Assembly (NCBI RefSeq): GCF_040719145.1
Contig: NZ_JBFDUZ010000001.1
Span: 2,852,001 to 2,916,000 of the forward strand
DNA from: Paenibacillus sp. JQZ6Y-1
Lineage (GTDB): Bacteria; Bacillota; Bacilli; Paenibacillales; Paenibacillaceae
Length of the DNA stretch: 64,000 nt
Direction of reading: 5' to 3'
Shown: positions 28,127-38,401 of the stretch, in pieces
Layout of the letters: every line of letters starts with the position of its first letter
How positions within the stretch are numbered: the first letter of the stretch is position 1
Position numbers and translations under genes: made by a program
Notes under the pieces: generated by a model
What the model saw: only the letters and a program-made list of their open reading frames with translations
What the model was told of the DNA's origin: nothing
Databases searched by the model: none

Positions 28127-29322
28127 GACTGCACTCCCTTACCTGTCTCCGTTGACGCTGGTTCTAGTTGTTCCTCGCCATCAATCAGCTCCAAGAAAAT
28201 CTCTACCATTCGGTCATCCGGCACAGCGCCGCCTGTCTGACGCTCGTAAAATTTGCGGAACAATTCGTGTACCGGCAATTGTGCGCGTTCACTGAATTGT
28301 TCTTCGGCTTCCGTTTGCGGATAGATCGGGCGAATATTCACGATACCACTGTACGCCTTGCGCAAATTCTGAATATCGCCCATCGATAATGCTTCTTGCA
28401 ACGATATTTCGAGATCGATAAAAGCGTTAGGATCGCGTCCTTCGTCTAGCCATTGATACACCTCAGCAAGACCGCCTTTGGCTTTCCAGCGTACTAGTGG
28501 ACGTCCACTGGTGAGGAATAATTCTTGCATTTGTGGTACACCGCCGGGTACGATATCCAGCATGGTAACCGATTTGGCTTGCCCAGCTTCGGAAAAGCTA
28601 TACGCCAGCGGAGAGCCGCTGTAGCGAATCATGCCTTCGCCTTTGACTGCCTGCGCTCGGTGCAAATGACCGAGTGCTGTATATTGAGCTCCGGTATACA
28701 GTGCCGATGGATCAACAGTGTAGGCGCCGCCGACCTGAATCGGACGCTCGGAATCTGTTTCGACGCCACCAAGTACGTATACATGGCTCATCGCCAGATT
28801 AACGGTATCCGCACGAAAGCCGGATGCCAATTGCTTCATCAGGCGACCAACACGTTCACTGTAGGCACGCCGGATATTATTCTCATCATGATCATCAATT
28901 AGCAGCTCATTCAGCCGTGATTCTGACGGATAGGACAGCGGTGCAATGACCGCTGTTTCGCCAGTACGCGGGATATGAATTTCCAATCCGGCAGGTGATG
29001 GCACACCAAGCAAATGAATGCCTCTACCCCGCACCAGCGGAGCGGCGGATGAAATACGTTCCGGTTGATCATGGTTACCCGCAATGATAACCATCGGTCG
29101 TCCATTCTGTGTCAGACGTGCGGTTGCTTCGTAAAATAGCTGTTCTGCCATCGCTGGCGGATTGACGGAATCGTACACATCGCCCGCCATCAAGATCAGA
29201 TCGGCTTGCTGCTCATCTGCCAGTGTCACCAGCTCATCAACAAAAGCGATCTGCTCCTCCATCCGGCTTCTGCCTTCCAGCGTTTTGCCAAAATGCCAGT
29301 CTGCGGTATGTAAAATACGCAC
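28123..29322 (-). CDS. sbcD: Nuclease SbcCD subunit D (exonuclease)
   Basis: A 399-residue Mre11-like metallophosphoesterase. Metal-binding motifs are complete: HTADWHFGKTLEGRSR near the N-terminus, LILMAGDVYDSVNPP, AGNHDQPERI, and LAMSHVYVLGG with the later TALGHLHRAQ. A C-terminal capping and SbcC-binding region follows. The GTG start at 29322 has AAAGGAGGAG upstream. A perfect hairpin between addA and this gene (29344-29353 with 29361-29370) lies in its leader. It overlaps sbcC by four bases. Confidence 0.96.
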   Translation of the reverse strand: MRILHTADWHFGKTLEGRSRMEEQIAFVDELVTLADEQQADLILMAGDVYDSVNPPAMAEQLFYEATARLTQNGRPMVIIAGNHDQPERISSAAPLVRGRGIHLLGVPSPAGLEIHIPRTGETAVIAPLSYPSESRLNELLIDDHDENNIRRAYSERVGRLMKQLASGFRADTVNLAMSHVYVLGGVETDSERPIQVGGAYTVDPSALYTGAQYTALGHLHRAQAVKGEGMIRYSGSPLAYSFSEAGQAKSVTMLDIVPGGVPQMQELFLTSGRPLVRWKAKGGLAEVYQWLDEGRDPNAFIDLEISLQEALSMGDIQNLRKAYSGIVNIRPIYPQTEAEEQFSERAQLPVHELFRKFYERQTGGAVPDDRMVEIFLELIDGEEQLEPASTETGKGVQS

Positions 29323-29342
29323 AGAACTCCTCCTTTATCATG

Positions 29343-29371
29343 CAGGGTATGCCATGAAGCGGCATACCCTT
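29343..29371. repeat. Inverted repeat between addA and sbcD
   Basis: AGGGTATGCC (29344-29353) and GGCATACCCT (29361-29370) form a perfect 10-bp stem with a 7-base loop in the 110-base gap. On the minus strand no U-tract follows, so it is not a typical terminator for addA; on the plus strand it is followed by TTATTGG. It may be a processing or attenuation hairpin in the add-sbc transcript. Confidence 0.6.
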
Positions 29372-29432
29372 TATTGGTTTATATCCAAACCGTTGTGTAT
29401 AGCGAAAAAATCTACACGTATGCTGACATAGT

Positions 29433-32400
29433 CTATACCTTCAATCGAACTTCTTGCTGACCGTCAAAGAAATAGAGCCACAGCTCATCCACTTGCCAGC
29501 CAAGCGATTGTTCCACCGCTTGCGCGTACAGTTCTAATTGTACACGGTAACGTTCTTCTAGCGCAGCCGTACCGCCCTGATGCTCCAACACACGATCTGT
29601 TTTGTAATCGACTAGAATCGTGCGCTCGCCTTCACGGAACAGACAGTCAATAATTCCTTGTGTCAGCATAATATCGCCTGCCTCATTCACGGGTAAGCCA
29701 TAGCTGAATGCCAGCTCGCGTTTGATCCAGTCTGCCTGAAGCATACGCTGACCGAGCGCTGTACCGAAAAATCCAGTAATGTCGCTCGTTTTGACGCTAT
29801 CGATTTCCTTTTGCCGCAAAATCTGATCCTCTACCAGACGTTGCTTCACCTGTTCTACATCGTCTGCAGTAACACCGCTAGGATGATCCAGTGGAACACG
29901 CTGCATCACTGTATGATAAGCAGTACCTCGTTCCGCACCAGTCAGACCCTTTTGCTCCATGAATTTGGGACGGTGTAGCTTCAAATTACTATCCCGATTC
30001 CGATGCAGCGTTTGATTGGATAGCGTTGGGTTGGGTTCTACTGTTCCGGCAGCGGATGATGGGAGATGATTGGATACAGAATTCATGCCATCCACACTGG
30101 ATGCTCCCCTATATTCATTGTTATTGGTGTTGATCAGACCGACAGTTGGGCTTGGTAATGAATCTTGTTGGTGCTCCGCATATTCTTGATTGCTAGTATC
30201 ATGTATCGAATGCTCTGGCTCAGATTGACCAGCGGCACGGCGTATATACTTATGCAATAACGGATTCAGATTCCAAATGCCTTCCCATAGATCGGCATCC
30301 GGTGCATCTTCGGATACGAGCTGATGCTTCAGCTCACTGACCGTTGTTTTGGCTGCGATATGCACTGCTTGCTCATATCCATATTGCCAAGACAAACGCT
30401 CATGGATCGATATTTCCAATTCTCGCTGCTGCTGTTCCAACTGCATATCTGGTATAAATGGTGCAGCGTTGCGATCCGAATGATCAGCGGAAGAGTCAGA
30501 CAAAGAGTTTATTTGTCGATGCTGCTCGTTATGCCAAGCCGTTTCCAGCAGGTGCTGCCATTCTGGAGCATGCTGATCCTGAAGCGACTTCCATTTGGCA
30601 TCGCCCTCTCGAATGGCACGCTCCTCCTGCTCCTCGCCAGCCACTTCACTCAGCAGTTGACGCGTATCTATAATACTCAATTGCCAGTCTGATTGATCGT
30701 CAGCCAGCACAGCCGCATAAGGTGCTGCGGCTGCTTCACTTCGTTCGCGGAACAAGGTGGCTGAGCGATGACGCATAAAGGCAGGACCGAGCCAATCCAG
30801 ATAACTGCGCGCACGGGACAGTAAATAATCCGGCAGTTCCAGCGCTGGATACTCCTGAATCTGACTCCAAGATGCAATCTTTTTGTCTAGATCCTTCACC
30901 GTTGCAATCATAATCAGCTTGTCGCGTGGACGAGTTAATGCTACATACAGTACGCGCAATTCCTCCGCTAGCAATTCGTTCATCCCTCGGCGGCGGATTG
31001 CCAAATTCGGCAAGGTCGGATAACTAACTCGTGTATCCTCATCTACAAACTTTGGACCAAAGCCCAGTTCCTTATGCATTAGGAATGGTGCGTTTAGATC
31101 TTGCATATTGAACATTTTGGACATGCCTGCGAGGAAGACGACTGGGAATTCCAGACCTTTACTTTTGTGAATGGTCATGACTCGGATGGCATTCTCCTCC
31201 GCACCGCCGGATACAGCACCCAGATCGCCGCCTGTGTCTTTTAAACGACGAATAAACCGTAAAAAGCGGAACAATCCGCGTGATGAGGTCGAACGTTCAA
31301 ACTGACGTGCTCGCTCGTACAACATGCGTAAATGATGCTGACGCTGCACACCGCCGGGCAATCCACCCAGCCAATCCACATATCCAGTTTCCCGATAAAT
31401 GCGCCAGATTAGATCGCCCAGTTCTCCCTCACGCGCTTCTGCACGCCAGCTTTGCAATTGATCATAAAAGCGTTGCAACCGCTGACGCAGCTCTTGTGAT
31501 ATACGCCGTTCGTTTGATTCACTAGTAGTTGCAACGTTAGTAGAAAGGTCGTATACATATGGATCGCCATTGCTGGTGGACGGCTCCACTTCCATATCAG
31601 CTGGTGCTGATCCGAATAAAGAAGCGTCATCCTCGTTCACCGCATGACTTGGGATCTCATTTTCCACAGCAGGCATGTCGTCAACATCCGCTACAACAGC
31701 AGGTTGATCATGATGATGTAGCGCATCGGTATGCAGCATAGGACGAGATTGTCCATTTGTATCGGTTGCATACTCATCTGGTACATTCGGATGCGTATCC
31801 ACCAATGACAATAGTGCCTCATAAAATGTCACTTGCTTCTGTGCTAAGCGTACGTTTGCTAGTTCATCTTCATTTAGACCAACTAATGGTGAGCGCAGAA
31901 CAGAAGCGAGTGGAATATCTTGCTGCGGATTATCAATAATTTCCAGCAACGATAAAATAATATCCACCTCAACCGCTTCAAAATATCCTTGATCCACATC
32001 ACTATAAGCAGGAATACCAGCAAGCTGCAATTCCTCGATCATTAGCGGCGCCCAAATCATCGTTGAGCGCAGTAAAATAACCATATCCCGGTATTCCGCT
32101 GGACGCAGATCATCCAGCCCTTTATCGTAAATCATTAGCGGCTTGCCATCCGGCGACGTCATCTCCCGTACACGCCGAATTATCGCCTGTGCTTCCAAGC
32201 GTGCGGCTTCCAACTCTGAATCATCAACCGCAGCACCTTCCTCTTCACCATTCTCTGTGGAAGCGTACGAATCACTGCCGCCGCGCTCCAGCAACCAGAA
32301 CTCCGGTGCATAGTCATTAGCAGATTCTGGTGCGCCTGCGGGATACGATGCGCCTGCAACCAACTCGGCACGCTCATCATATTCAATCTCCGCTACCTTT

Positions 32401-34025
32401 ACATTCATCAGCTGGCGGAAGATCATATTGACTGCATCCACCACCTGTACCCGACTGCGGAAGTTGCGCGATAGATCAATGCGGCGCCCTTCACCGTTCC
32501 AATCATCGCGATACTGATGATACTTTTCCAAAAACAGTCCCGGCTCTGCCAGACGGAACCGATAAATACTCTGCTTCACATCCCCAACCATAAACCGATT
32601 GCCGGGTACATCGCGCGAAATTAAGCGTACCAACTGCTCCTGCACGGAGTTCGTATCCTGATACTCATCCAGCATCACCTCGTCAAAGCGCTGGCGATAT
32701 TCCAGTGCAGCCGCCGATGGCAATACATGCTCTGGTGTGGAATCAGGATGACGCAGAATATGCAGCGCATAATGCTCCAGATCGGAAAAGTCGACCCAGC
32801 CGCGCCGCTGCTTCTCCTGTTGGTATTTGTCACTGAATCGGATAATCACTTCTGCCAGTTCTTCCATTAGCGGAGCCGCTTCACGTAGCTCCTGTGCAAA
32901 CTCATCCGGTGTGCGTCCGAAAAATAGCCCGCTCAGCTCAGATAGCGATTTTTTGACCGTTTCGCGCATCTGTTTCACATTGTCCTGAATACGCACGTCC
33001 AAACCATCCTTGCGTACGGGCTTCAGCTTGCCAAATGCAGCCTGTTGAAATGACACATACAACTCTGTCCACGGTTGAATTGCGGCAATATCCTGTAGCC
33101 GATGAATCAGTTCCAGATCGGCACTCAGCGTCTCGACATATGCCACCGGACCACCCGGCAGCTGCGCCGTTTCAATCGCTTGCAGCAGAACTGCTTCCAT
33201 CCCATCCAGTGCCACCTGCACATCGCTCACAATCTGCCGCACCCATGCCGATTCTTCCAGCTGCGCTGCATGTTCCACATGAAAGGCCGCTGCCATCTCC
33301 CGTAACCAATGCTCTGGCCACGGATGACTGCGCGCAAAATGATACAACCGTTCGACCAGCTTCATGGCTGCATCGTCACTGCGTTCACCACCAAACCAGT
33401 TGATTAGCCGATGAAATTGACGATTGTCGCGCTCCTCTTCCTCGGTATATTTCTCCTCAAATAATTCCTCCAGCAGTTCCTCACGCATCATCGCACATTC
33501 GTTTTCGCTGGCGATACGGAAACCCGGATCTAGCGGAATCATCGCATAATACCGCTGAATGACTTCCATGCAAAAGGAGTGCAATGTTGTAATCGATGCC
33601 TGCCCAATCAGCGCCAACTGCCGACGTAATCGTTCATCATCTGGTCGGTTCAGCACTTCCCGATCCAGCGCCGCACGAATACGCTGCCGCATCTCGGTCG
33701 CCGCTGCCTTGGTAAACGTTGCAACCAGCATCCGATTCACATCCAGCGGATATTCTGGATCGATCACCTGACGAATAATGCGCTCGACTAGCACTGCCGT
33801 TTTACCAGAACCCGCTGCCGCTGCTACCAGCAAATTGTTGCCGCGCAGAGAGATGGCTTTCCACTGATCCTCCGTCCACGTACTGTTATCTGGTCTGGGC
33901 ATCTGCACCTGCTGCAAAGCGAGTGCGCGCTCAGTACCAGAATCAACATCAGCGAACAGATCATCTGGCTGTTCATGTGTATATGATCCATTGTTTGGAT
34001 TGAAATTCAAATCATCATTGCTCAT
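29433..34025 (-). CDS. addA: ATP-dependent helicase/nuclease subunit A
   Basis: A 1530-residue UvrD-like helicase with a C-terminal RecB nuclease domain, the AddA subunit of the AddAB recombination enzyme (end resection and Chi recognition). Walker A is AAAGSGKTAV (about 69-78); motif II is VMLDEYQDTN; motif VI is RVLYVALTRPRDKLIM. The nuclease core has GIIDCLFREGERTILVDYKTD near residue 1470. The protein is long for AddA (Bacillus subtilis about 1230): extra Ser/Asn/Asp-rich, low-complexity stretches lie at about 745-838 and 1263-1353. The start has AAAGGAG nine bases upstream and overlaps the end of addB by 11 bases. Confidence 0.96.
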   Translation of the reverse strand: MSNDDLNFNPNNGSYTHEQPDDLFADVDSGTERALALQQVQMPRPDNSTWTEDQWKAISLRGNNLLVAAAAGSGKTAVLVERIIRQVIDPEYPLDVNRMLVATFTKAAATEMRQRIRAALDREVLNRPDDERLRRQLALIGQASITTLHSFCMEVIQRYYAMIPLDPGFRIASENECAMMREELLEELFEEKYTEEEERDNRQFHRLINWFGGERSDDAAMKLVERLYHFARSHPWPEHWLREMAAAFHVEHAAQLEESAWVRQIVSDVQVALDGMEAVLLQAIETAQLPGGPVAYVETLSADLELIHRLQDIAAIQPWTELYVSFQQAAFGKLKPVRKDGLDVRIQDNVKQMRETVKKSLSELSGLFFGRTPDEFAQELREAAPLMEELAEVIIRFSDKYQQEKQRRGWVDFSDLEHYALHILRHPDSTPEHVLPSAAALEYRQRFDEVMLDEYQDTNSVQEQLVRLISRDVPGNRFMVGDVKQSIYRFRLAEPGLFLEKYHQYRDDWNGEGRRIDLSRNFRSRVQVVDAVNMIFRQLMNVKVAEIEYDERAELVAGASYPAGAPESANDYAPEFWLLERGGSDSYASTENGEEEGAAVDDSELEAARLEAQAIIRRVREMTSPDGKPLMIYDKGLDDLRPAEYRDMVILLRSTMIWAPLMIEELQLAGIPAYSDVDQGYFEAVEVDIILSLLEIIDNPQQDIPLASVLRSPLVGLNEDELANVRLAQKQVTFYEALLSLVDTHPNVPDEYATDTNGQSRPMLHTDALHHHDQPAVVADVDDMPAVENEIPSHAVNEDDASLFGSAPADMEVEPSTSNGDPYVYDLSTNVATTSESNERRISQELRQRLQRFYDQLQSWRAEAREGELGDLIWRIYRETGYVDWLGGLPGGVQRQHHLRMLYERARQFERSTSSRGLFRFLRFIRRLKDTGGDLGAVSGGAEENAIRVMTIHKSKGLEFPVVFLAGMSKMFNMQDLNAPFLMHKELGFGPKFVDEDTRVSYPTLPNLAIRRRGMNELLAEELRVLYVALTRPRDKLIMIATVKDLDKKIASWSQIQEYPALELPDYLLSRARSYLDWLGPAFMRHRSATLFRERSEAAAAPYAAVLADDQSDWQLSIIDTRQLLSEVAGEEQEERAIREGDAKWKSLQDQHAPEWQHLLETAWHNEQHRQINSLSDSSADHSDRNAAPFIPDMQLEQQQRELEISIHERLSWQYGYEQAVHIAAKTTVSELKHQLVSEDAPDADLWEGIWNLNPLLHKYIRRAAGQSEPEHSIHDTSNQEYAEHQQDSLPSPTVGLINTNNNEYRGASSVDGMNSVSNHLPSSAAGTVEPNPTLSNQTLHRNRDSNLKLHRPKFMEQKGLTGAERGTAYHTVMQRVPLDHPSGVTADDVEQVKQRLVEDQILRQKEIDSVKTSDITGFFGTALGQRMLQADWIKRELAFSYGLPVNEAGDIMLTQGIIDCLFREGERTILVDYKTDRVLEHQGGTAALEERYRVQLELYAQAVEQSLGWQVDELWLYFFDGQQEVRLKV

Positions 34026-37000
34026 GGTCGCGCGCTCCTTTCTGCCCGTCCTGTCGGTTTTGCAGCAATTCCCATGTTTCGTTTTTGTTTGGCTTTTTCA
34101 GTAAATTGTAGTTATTACCTTTGATGCTTTCGTCAAATTGACAGACCGACTTGTAGGCGCAAAACGTACACGCCTTCTCTTGTTCAATTCGATAGGGCGT
34201 AATATCTGTCGTACCGTTCGTAATATTGCTGCCGATCTCTTTGGCAGTATGACGCACATTGCGCAGCAGCTCCTGCCACTGCTCCGGTGACGCAACCGCC
34301 GAACTGCTGTAAAAGCCGCCGTCTGCCTTGATCGCTACTGGCAAAATGGACGAATACCCTTTTTCGAGCGTCGTATCCATTTTGCTGATCACATCACGGT
34401 CTGCCATCAGCAGACCTTTCATTTTGAACTTTTTGAGCAATTCCTGCTGTGACTGCTCCATACTGAGTCGATTGCCTGCTTGCAGCAACGGATTATGCAC
34501 ATGAAAATACAATGCGCCCGCTGGGTCAGCCTTTTTGCCCATCACCTCTTCAGCGTGCGTCAACAGCACGTCTAGATAGGTGAGCATTTGCAGTGCCAAT
34601 CCATAATACACTTCATGCAGCTTCAAATCGGTAGAACTCGATTTATAGTCAATGATACGAATGAGCAGATTATTCTCACCTTCTGCCACATCCACACGGT
34701 CGATTCGTCCAACAATCTCCATCGTGTATCCATTATCCAGCGTAAAGCGTAGCGGTGGCCAATTCCCATTCGGACCGAAAGCCAGTTCCAGATAGCGTGG
34801 CTCGAATTGCCCCCGCCGCGACTGCTCGCCGATAATGACCGACGCGCGACTCACAATATCGCGCAGCTTTCGCGTAATATAGCCGTACCGCTTCGAGCTG
34901 AGCAAAATCTCACCCTGTAAGCGCGGACTATGCTTGTCGACTGCTGCTTCTGCCGCTTGTACACATTCCTCTGGCGTCAGATCGCCCCAGTTGCGACCAG
35001 CGCTTTGCAAATCCTGCGCCAGCGTCGTTAAGGACGCATGGAACAGCTGCCCAATATCCGGCGCTTTCAGTCGGTATTCCTGCCGTTCACGCAGCTTCAA
35101 TCCACGGGAAGCAAAATGGGCAAACGGACATGATACAAATTGCTCCATACCAGATACACTCGTCCGCAGCGTACTGCCATACAGATGACGACTAGTGTCT
35201 TCCTGAAGCGGAAGTCCTTTATTTTCATAATCCAGCGATTTTAGTAGCAACTGCAATTGTGGTTGCCAGCTCGGCTGTCGATCATACCACGATAGCGCAT
35301 GCCACCATAGCATTGGAATGTCGCTGCCTTGCTTCCAATCGCGTAATTGACCAATCAGATGCGGCAACGTCGTCTGCGGTGTGCTCACCAATTCCAAATG
35401 CTCCTCCGGCGTCTGACGAATACCTGCTGTTAGGCAAATATTCTGCTCACGCATCCCCGGAAATAAACCTTTGACGGTTGTAATCACTTCGGACGGCATC
35501 AAACCTCTGCCCTCCTCGTCACTCATTGCATAGCTGATCCACAGCCGCTCGCTCGCTACGGTCAACGCATGATAGACAATAAAGCGCTCATCCAGCTGAC
35601 GACGCGTAATGCCCGGCGCCAACTCCAATCCACCTTCCGTCAGATTCAGGCGCTCCGCTTCATTCAAAATCCCCTGATCAGCAAAAACAGATGGAACAAT
35701 GCCATCATTCACGCCTAGCACAAAGCCGTATTGAATATCTAATGGACGCGTCCGATCTAGCGATCCGATCAGCACCTGATCCAGTGCAGGCGGAACAACG
35801 CCAAGTCGCAGACCCGACAAGCCCGTTTCCAGCAAGCCTGCGAAGGCTTCCAGCTCCAGTTTATCCTCCTGCATAATATCCACGACTTGATCCAGCAACT
35901 CCATCACATTGCCGTAAATCTGAATATGCTCGCGAGCGCGCAATGGATCGCCCTGTTGGGCTGCCCGATGACTGAGCTGCTCTAGCTTGTCGGCAATATT
36001 GAGATCGTCCAGCAATTCGTAGAGCGCGATACAAAGTGAGGTGGCATGCTTTGCTTTTTTGACCTTTTTCTCAAAACGAGATAGCGGCTCAGCAACACGC
36101 TTACGTACAATTTCCATTTGCTGCGATAACATGTGTTGACGCTCGCTTTGCTGCTCTTTTTCCGGCTCATCGGCTTCCAGCGATAAACTGGGCATCCCCT
36201 GCCACGGACGACCGTCAGTCCAGCGATGACCATGAATACCTGATGCCAGCACCATATTTTCCAATCGATCTAGATCGGTCTGACTGATTTGTTCATCCAA
36301 AGTAACTAGCAAACCTGTCTTGATACAGCGGAATACATCCTCATACCGCCAGTTGTACAGCACAATATCTAGAGCGGAACGCATCAATTCCGATAACGGA
36401 TGATGCAGTATGCCGCGTCGTTTATCGAGAAAATATGGAATACCATAGTCATCCAATAGCGGCGCAATCAGATGCTCATAGTCTTCCAAATTACGGACGA
36501 ATACTGCCATATCGCGCCAGCGTGCGCCTTCTTCGCGTGCTAGTCGCACCATTTCGCGCAATGCACCTTCAATCTCAGTACGACGATCTGGCGCACAATG
36601 AACAGACAGCTCACCTTTACCATGATTGGCAGTTTGGCTGCGACTCCATGCTCGCCGGGTTCGGTAGCCTGCTTCAAGCTGAGCCAGCTGTGGGCTATTG
36701 CGAAAACGAATTGGTACAGCCGTAATATCGGCAGACAGATTCTCTATCGCCTGCTCATCGGCATGACCAAGGGCTTCCGCCAACTGATACAGACGACGAA
36801 ACGCCATTCCCTGCTGATAAAACAGTTCCATCTCGCTTGGCTGCTCGTGAATATAGGGAGTATCCAGCGTCAGCGATACAGTGACCGATACCGCCTTTTC
36901 CAGCAATGCGGCAATTACAGCATATTCTTGCATCGTAAAGCTGTGGAAGCCGTCGATCCATACTTGCACGCCTTCTAGCGCTTGCGAACGTGGCAATGCC

Positions 37001-37566
37001 TCTGCCAAATCGTTTAGCGTATCATCACGATCCACATATAAGCCGGATAATCCTGATTCATATTGCTGATATATATGCTGCAAATCATGCAGCTTGTCGG
37101 TTAGCAGCGGCGAGATCCCTGTTGCTGCTTGGCTGACGTATTCCTCTAGCTTGTCTGCGGTGAGTGAATAATGCTTGAACTCGCTATACAGCTCGCTCAG
37201 TTGACTGATAAAGCCAAATTGATCACCTGCACCACCAAACAGTCGCAGCTGCGGCTGATGCTGCTGAATCAGCTTGTAGAGCAGCATCTTTTTGCCTTCA
37301 TCGCCCAGCGGCGTTTTGGCAGAGCCACCGACTTCTCGCAGCACAAGCTGTGCCAAACGGCGGAATCCGTAGACGCTAGCACGCATATTGCCCTTGAGTC
37401 GCGGGCTGCGAATAAGAGCATGCTCGGTTTGAAAAGAAGCTTGCTCCGGTACAATGATCAGCAGCGGTGGTCCAGTTGGATCGGCGCTAATCTGATCAAT
37501 GACTCTGTTGATGATCGTTGTTGTTTTGCCGCTTCCAGAGCGACCTAGCATAAATGTAAGGGGCAT
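34015..37566 (-). CDS. addB: ATP-dependent helicase/deoxyribonuclease subunit B
   Basis: The 1183-residue AddB subunit, which scans for Chi and carries a second nuclease domain. Walker A is GRSGSGKTT (about 8-16). The iron-sulphur cluster that staples the nuclease domain is visible as one Cys in VSCPFAH near residue 812 and CTFCAYKSVCQF near 1133-1142; the nuclease core has GRIDRVD and IIDYKSS. The ATG at 37566 has AAAGGTGA upstream; a longer frame up to 37677 runs into a palindromic element and is rejected. It is the first gene of addB-addA, and sbcD-sbcC follow in the same direction. Confidence 0.96.
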   Translation of the reverse strand: MPLTFMLGRSGSGKTTTIINRVIDQISADPTGPPLLIIVPEQASFQTEHALIRSPRLKGNMRASVYGFRRLAQLVLREVGGSAKTPLGDEGKKMLLYKLIQQHQPQLRLFGGAGDQFGFISQLSELYSEFKHYSLTADKLEEYVSQAATGISPLLTDKLHDLQHIYQQYESGLSGLYVDRDDTLNDLAEALPRSQALEGVQVWIDGFHSFTMQEYAVIAALLEKAVSVTVSLTLDTPYIHEQPSEMELFYQQGMAFRRLYQLAEALGHADEQAIENLSADITAVPIRFRNSPQLAQLEAGYRTRRAWSRSQTANHGKGELSVHCAPDRRTEIEGALREMVRLAREEGARWRDMAVFVRNLEDYEHLIAPLLDDYGIPYFLDKRRGILHHPLSELMRSALDIVLYNWRYEDVFRCIKTGLLVTLDEQISQTDLDRLENMVLASGIHGHRWTDGRPWQGMPSLSLEADEPEKEQQSERQHMLSQQMEIVRKRVAEPLSRFEKKVKKAKHATSLCIALYELLDDLNIADKLEQLSHRAAQQGDPLRAREHIQIYGNVMELLDQVVDIMQEDKLELEAFAGLLETGLSGLRLGVVPPALDQVLIGSLDRTRPLDIQYGFVLGVNDGIVPSVFADQGILNEAERLNLTEGGLELAPGITRRQLDERFIVYHALTVASERLWISYAMSDEEGRGLMPSEVITTVKGLFPGMREQNICLTAGIRQTPEEHLELVSTPQTTLPHLIGQLRDWKQGSDIPMLWWHALSWYDRQPSWQPQLQLLLKSLDYENKGLPLQEDTSRHLYGSTLRTSVSGMEQFVSCPFAHFASRGLKLRERQEYRLKAPDIGQLFHASLTTLAQDLQSAGRNWGDLTPEECVQAAEAAVDKHSPRLQGEILLSSKRYGYITRKLRDIVSRASVIIGEQSRRGQFEPRYLELAFGPNGNWPPLRFTLDNGYTMEIVGRIDRVDVAEGENNLLIRIIDYKSSSTDLKLHEVYYGLALQMLTYLDVLLTHAEEVMGKKADPAGALYFHVHNPLLQAGNRLSMEQSQQELLKKFKMKGLLMADRDVISKMDTTLEKGYSSILPVAIKADGGFYSSSAVASPEQWQELLRNVRHTAKEIGSNITNGTTDITPYRIEQEKACTFCAYKSVCQFDESIKGNNYNLLKKPNKNETWELLQNRQDGQKGARDHEQ

Positions 37567-38195
37567 AGGAACATCACCTTTAAATTGGGATGGGGTGGGA
37601 GTTAGTTTACCTGGGTTTGCAGCTTTTGAGGTACAACGCTTCGGAAAGGAATAAGGGAACGGACTTCGGTGGAGCATGGAGAATCTACTGAATTAGAAGT
37701 AAATGTAGATTCTCTATGCTCCAAAAGGGTAAGATATTTTGCTTCGCAAAAATCACTTTCCATTGAACCTCGTGTTTGAAGATCGTAAACACGATAAGTC
37801 GTCCTTTTCCCTTATTCCTTTTCCTACGCTCCGTGCTCTTGCTGCATATGGTAATACTTACCCTCAATTGGAGGGTAGCAGGTAAGACAACTTCCGTGTT
37901 TTGATTCTTTCGTAATCGTATCATTTTTGTCTTGGTGTCTTGAAAAGGATAGGGCGGTTGGGCTTTTTGAAGCAGGATGGTGCTGTATGTTAGTGTTTAT
38001 TTTTAAAATTGAGAGACATTGTGATGCTGGGTTGGGTGCTGATTGGATTGAATCTTTTTAGAACGTATGTTCCCTATGCTTCAATGTACTCTACATTGAG
38101 GAAAAATTCAATATGAGTGCAAGATGAAGTTGGGTATGTAGCTGTTGTGAGTGCAGAATGGATCGATTTTACCATGTGTTGATTTCGTTAACATG
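37567..38195. other. Gene-free region upstream of addB with multi-hairpin DNA
   Basis: About 630 bases, or 835 bases counting the RlmI terminator zone, hold no supported gene. The part nearest addB is a palindromic repeat element (37641-37834). Further on, TCAATGTA (38081-38088) and TACATTGA (38092-38099) form an 8-bp hairpin with a 3-base loop. The remaining sequence is AT-rich and shows no ribosome binding site with an open frame. Confidence 0.6.
37641..37834. repeat. Palindromic repeat element, copy 1 (long form)
   Basis: Outer arms GGAAAGGAATAAGGGAA (37643-37659) and TTCCCTTATTCCTTTTCC (37807-37824) are inverted. Inside, an 18-bp stem with one mismatch pairs 37671-37688 with 37705-37722. 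The extra 75 bases of this copy hold two further small hairpins (ATTTTGC-TTC-GCAAAAAT at 37736-37753; CGTGTTT at 37771-37777 with AAACACG at 37787-37793). The right end CCTACGCTCCGTGCT is identical to copy 2 at 50004-50130. No reading frame is present. The structure suggests a non-autonomous, MITE-like or REP-like element. Confidence 0.75.
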
Positions 38196-38243
38196 GAAAA
38201 GCCCTCCGCCTGTAGCGTACGAAGCGGTACGATAGGCGGAGGG
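38196..38243 (-). terminator. Terminator downstream of the RlmI-like gene
   Basis: A perfect 10-bp GC-rich stem (CCCTCCGCCT at 38202-38211 with AGGCGGAGGG at 38234-38243) with a second inner stem (CGTAC/GTACG), followed on the minus strand by CTTTTCC. It lies about 160 bases after the gene's stop codon. Confidence 0.7.
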
Positions 38244-38401
38244 AATTCCTCACCGTGGGTTTATTATACTATAACGGCTTTGTAAACGATAACGGAGTGA
38301 GCGATCATCGATGCTGTATCTTGCGATGCAAGGTGCAATCGCGAGATGGATAGATAGCATCATGATACATTCGTACAGCATCCGTTAAAACATAATCGTG
38401 T

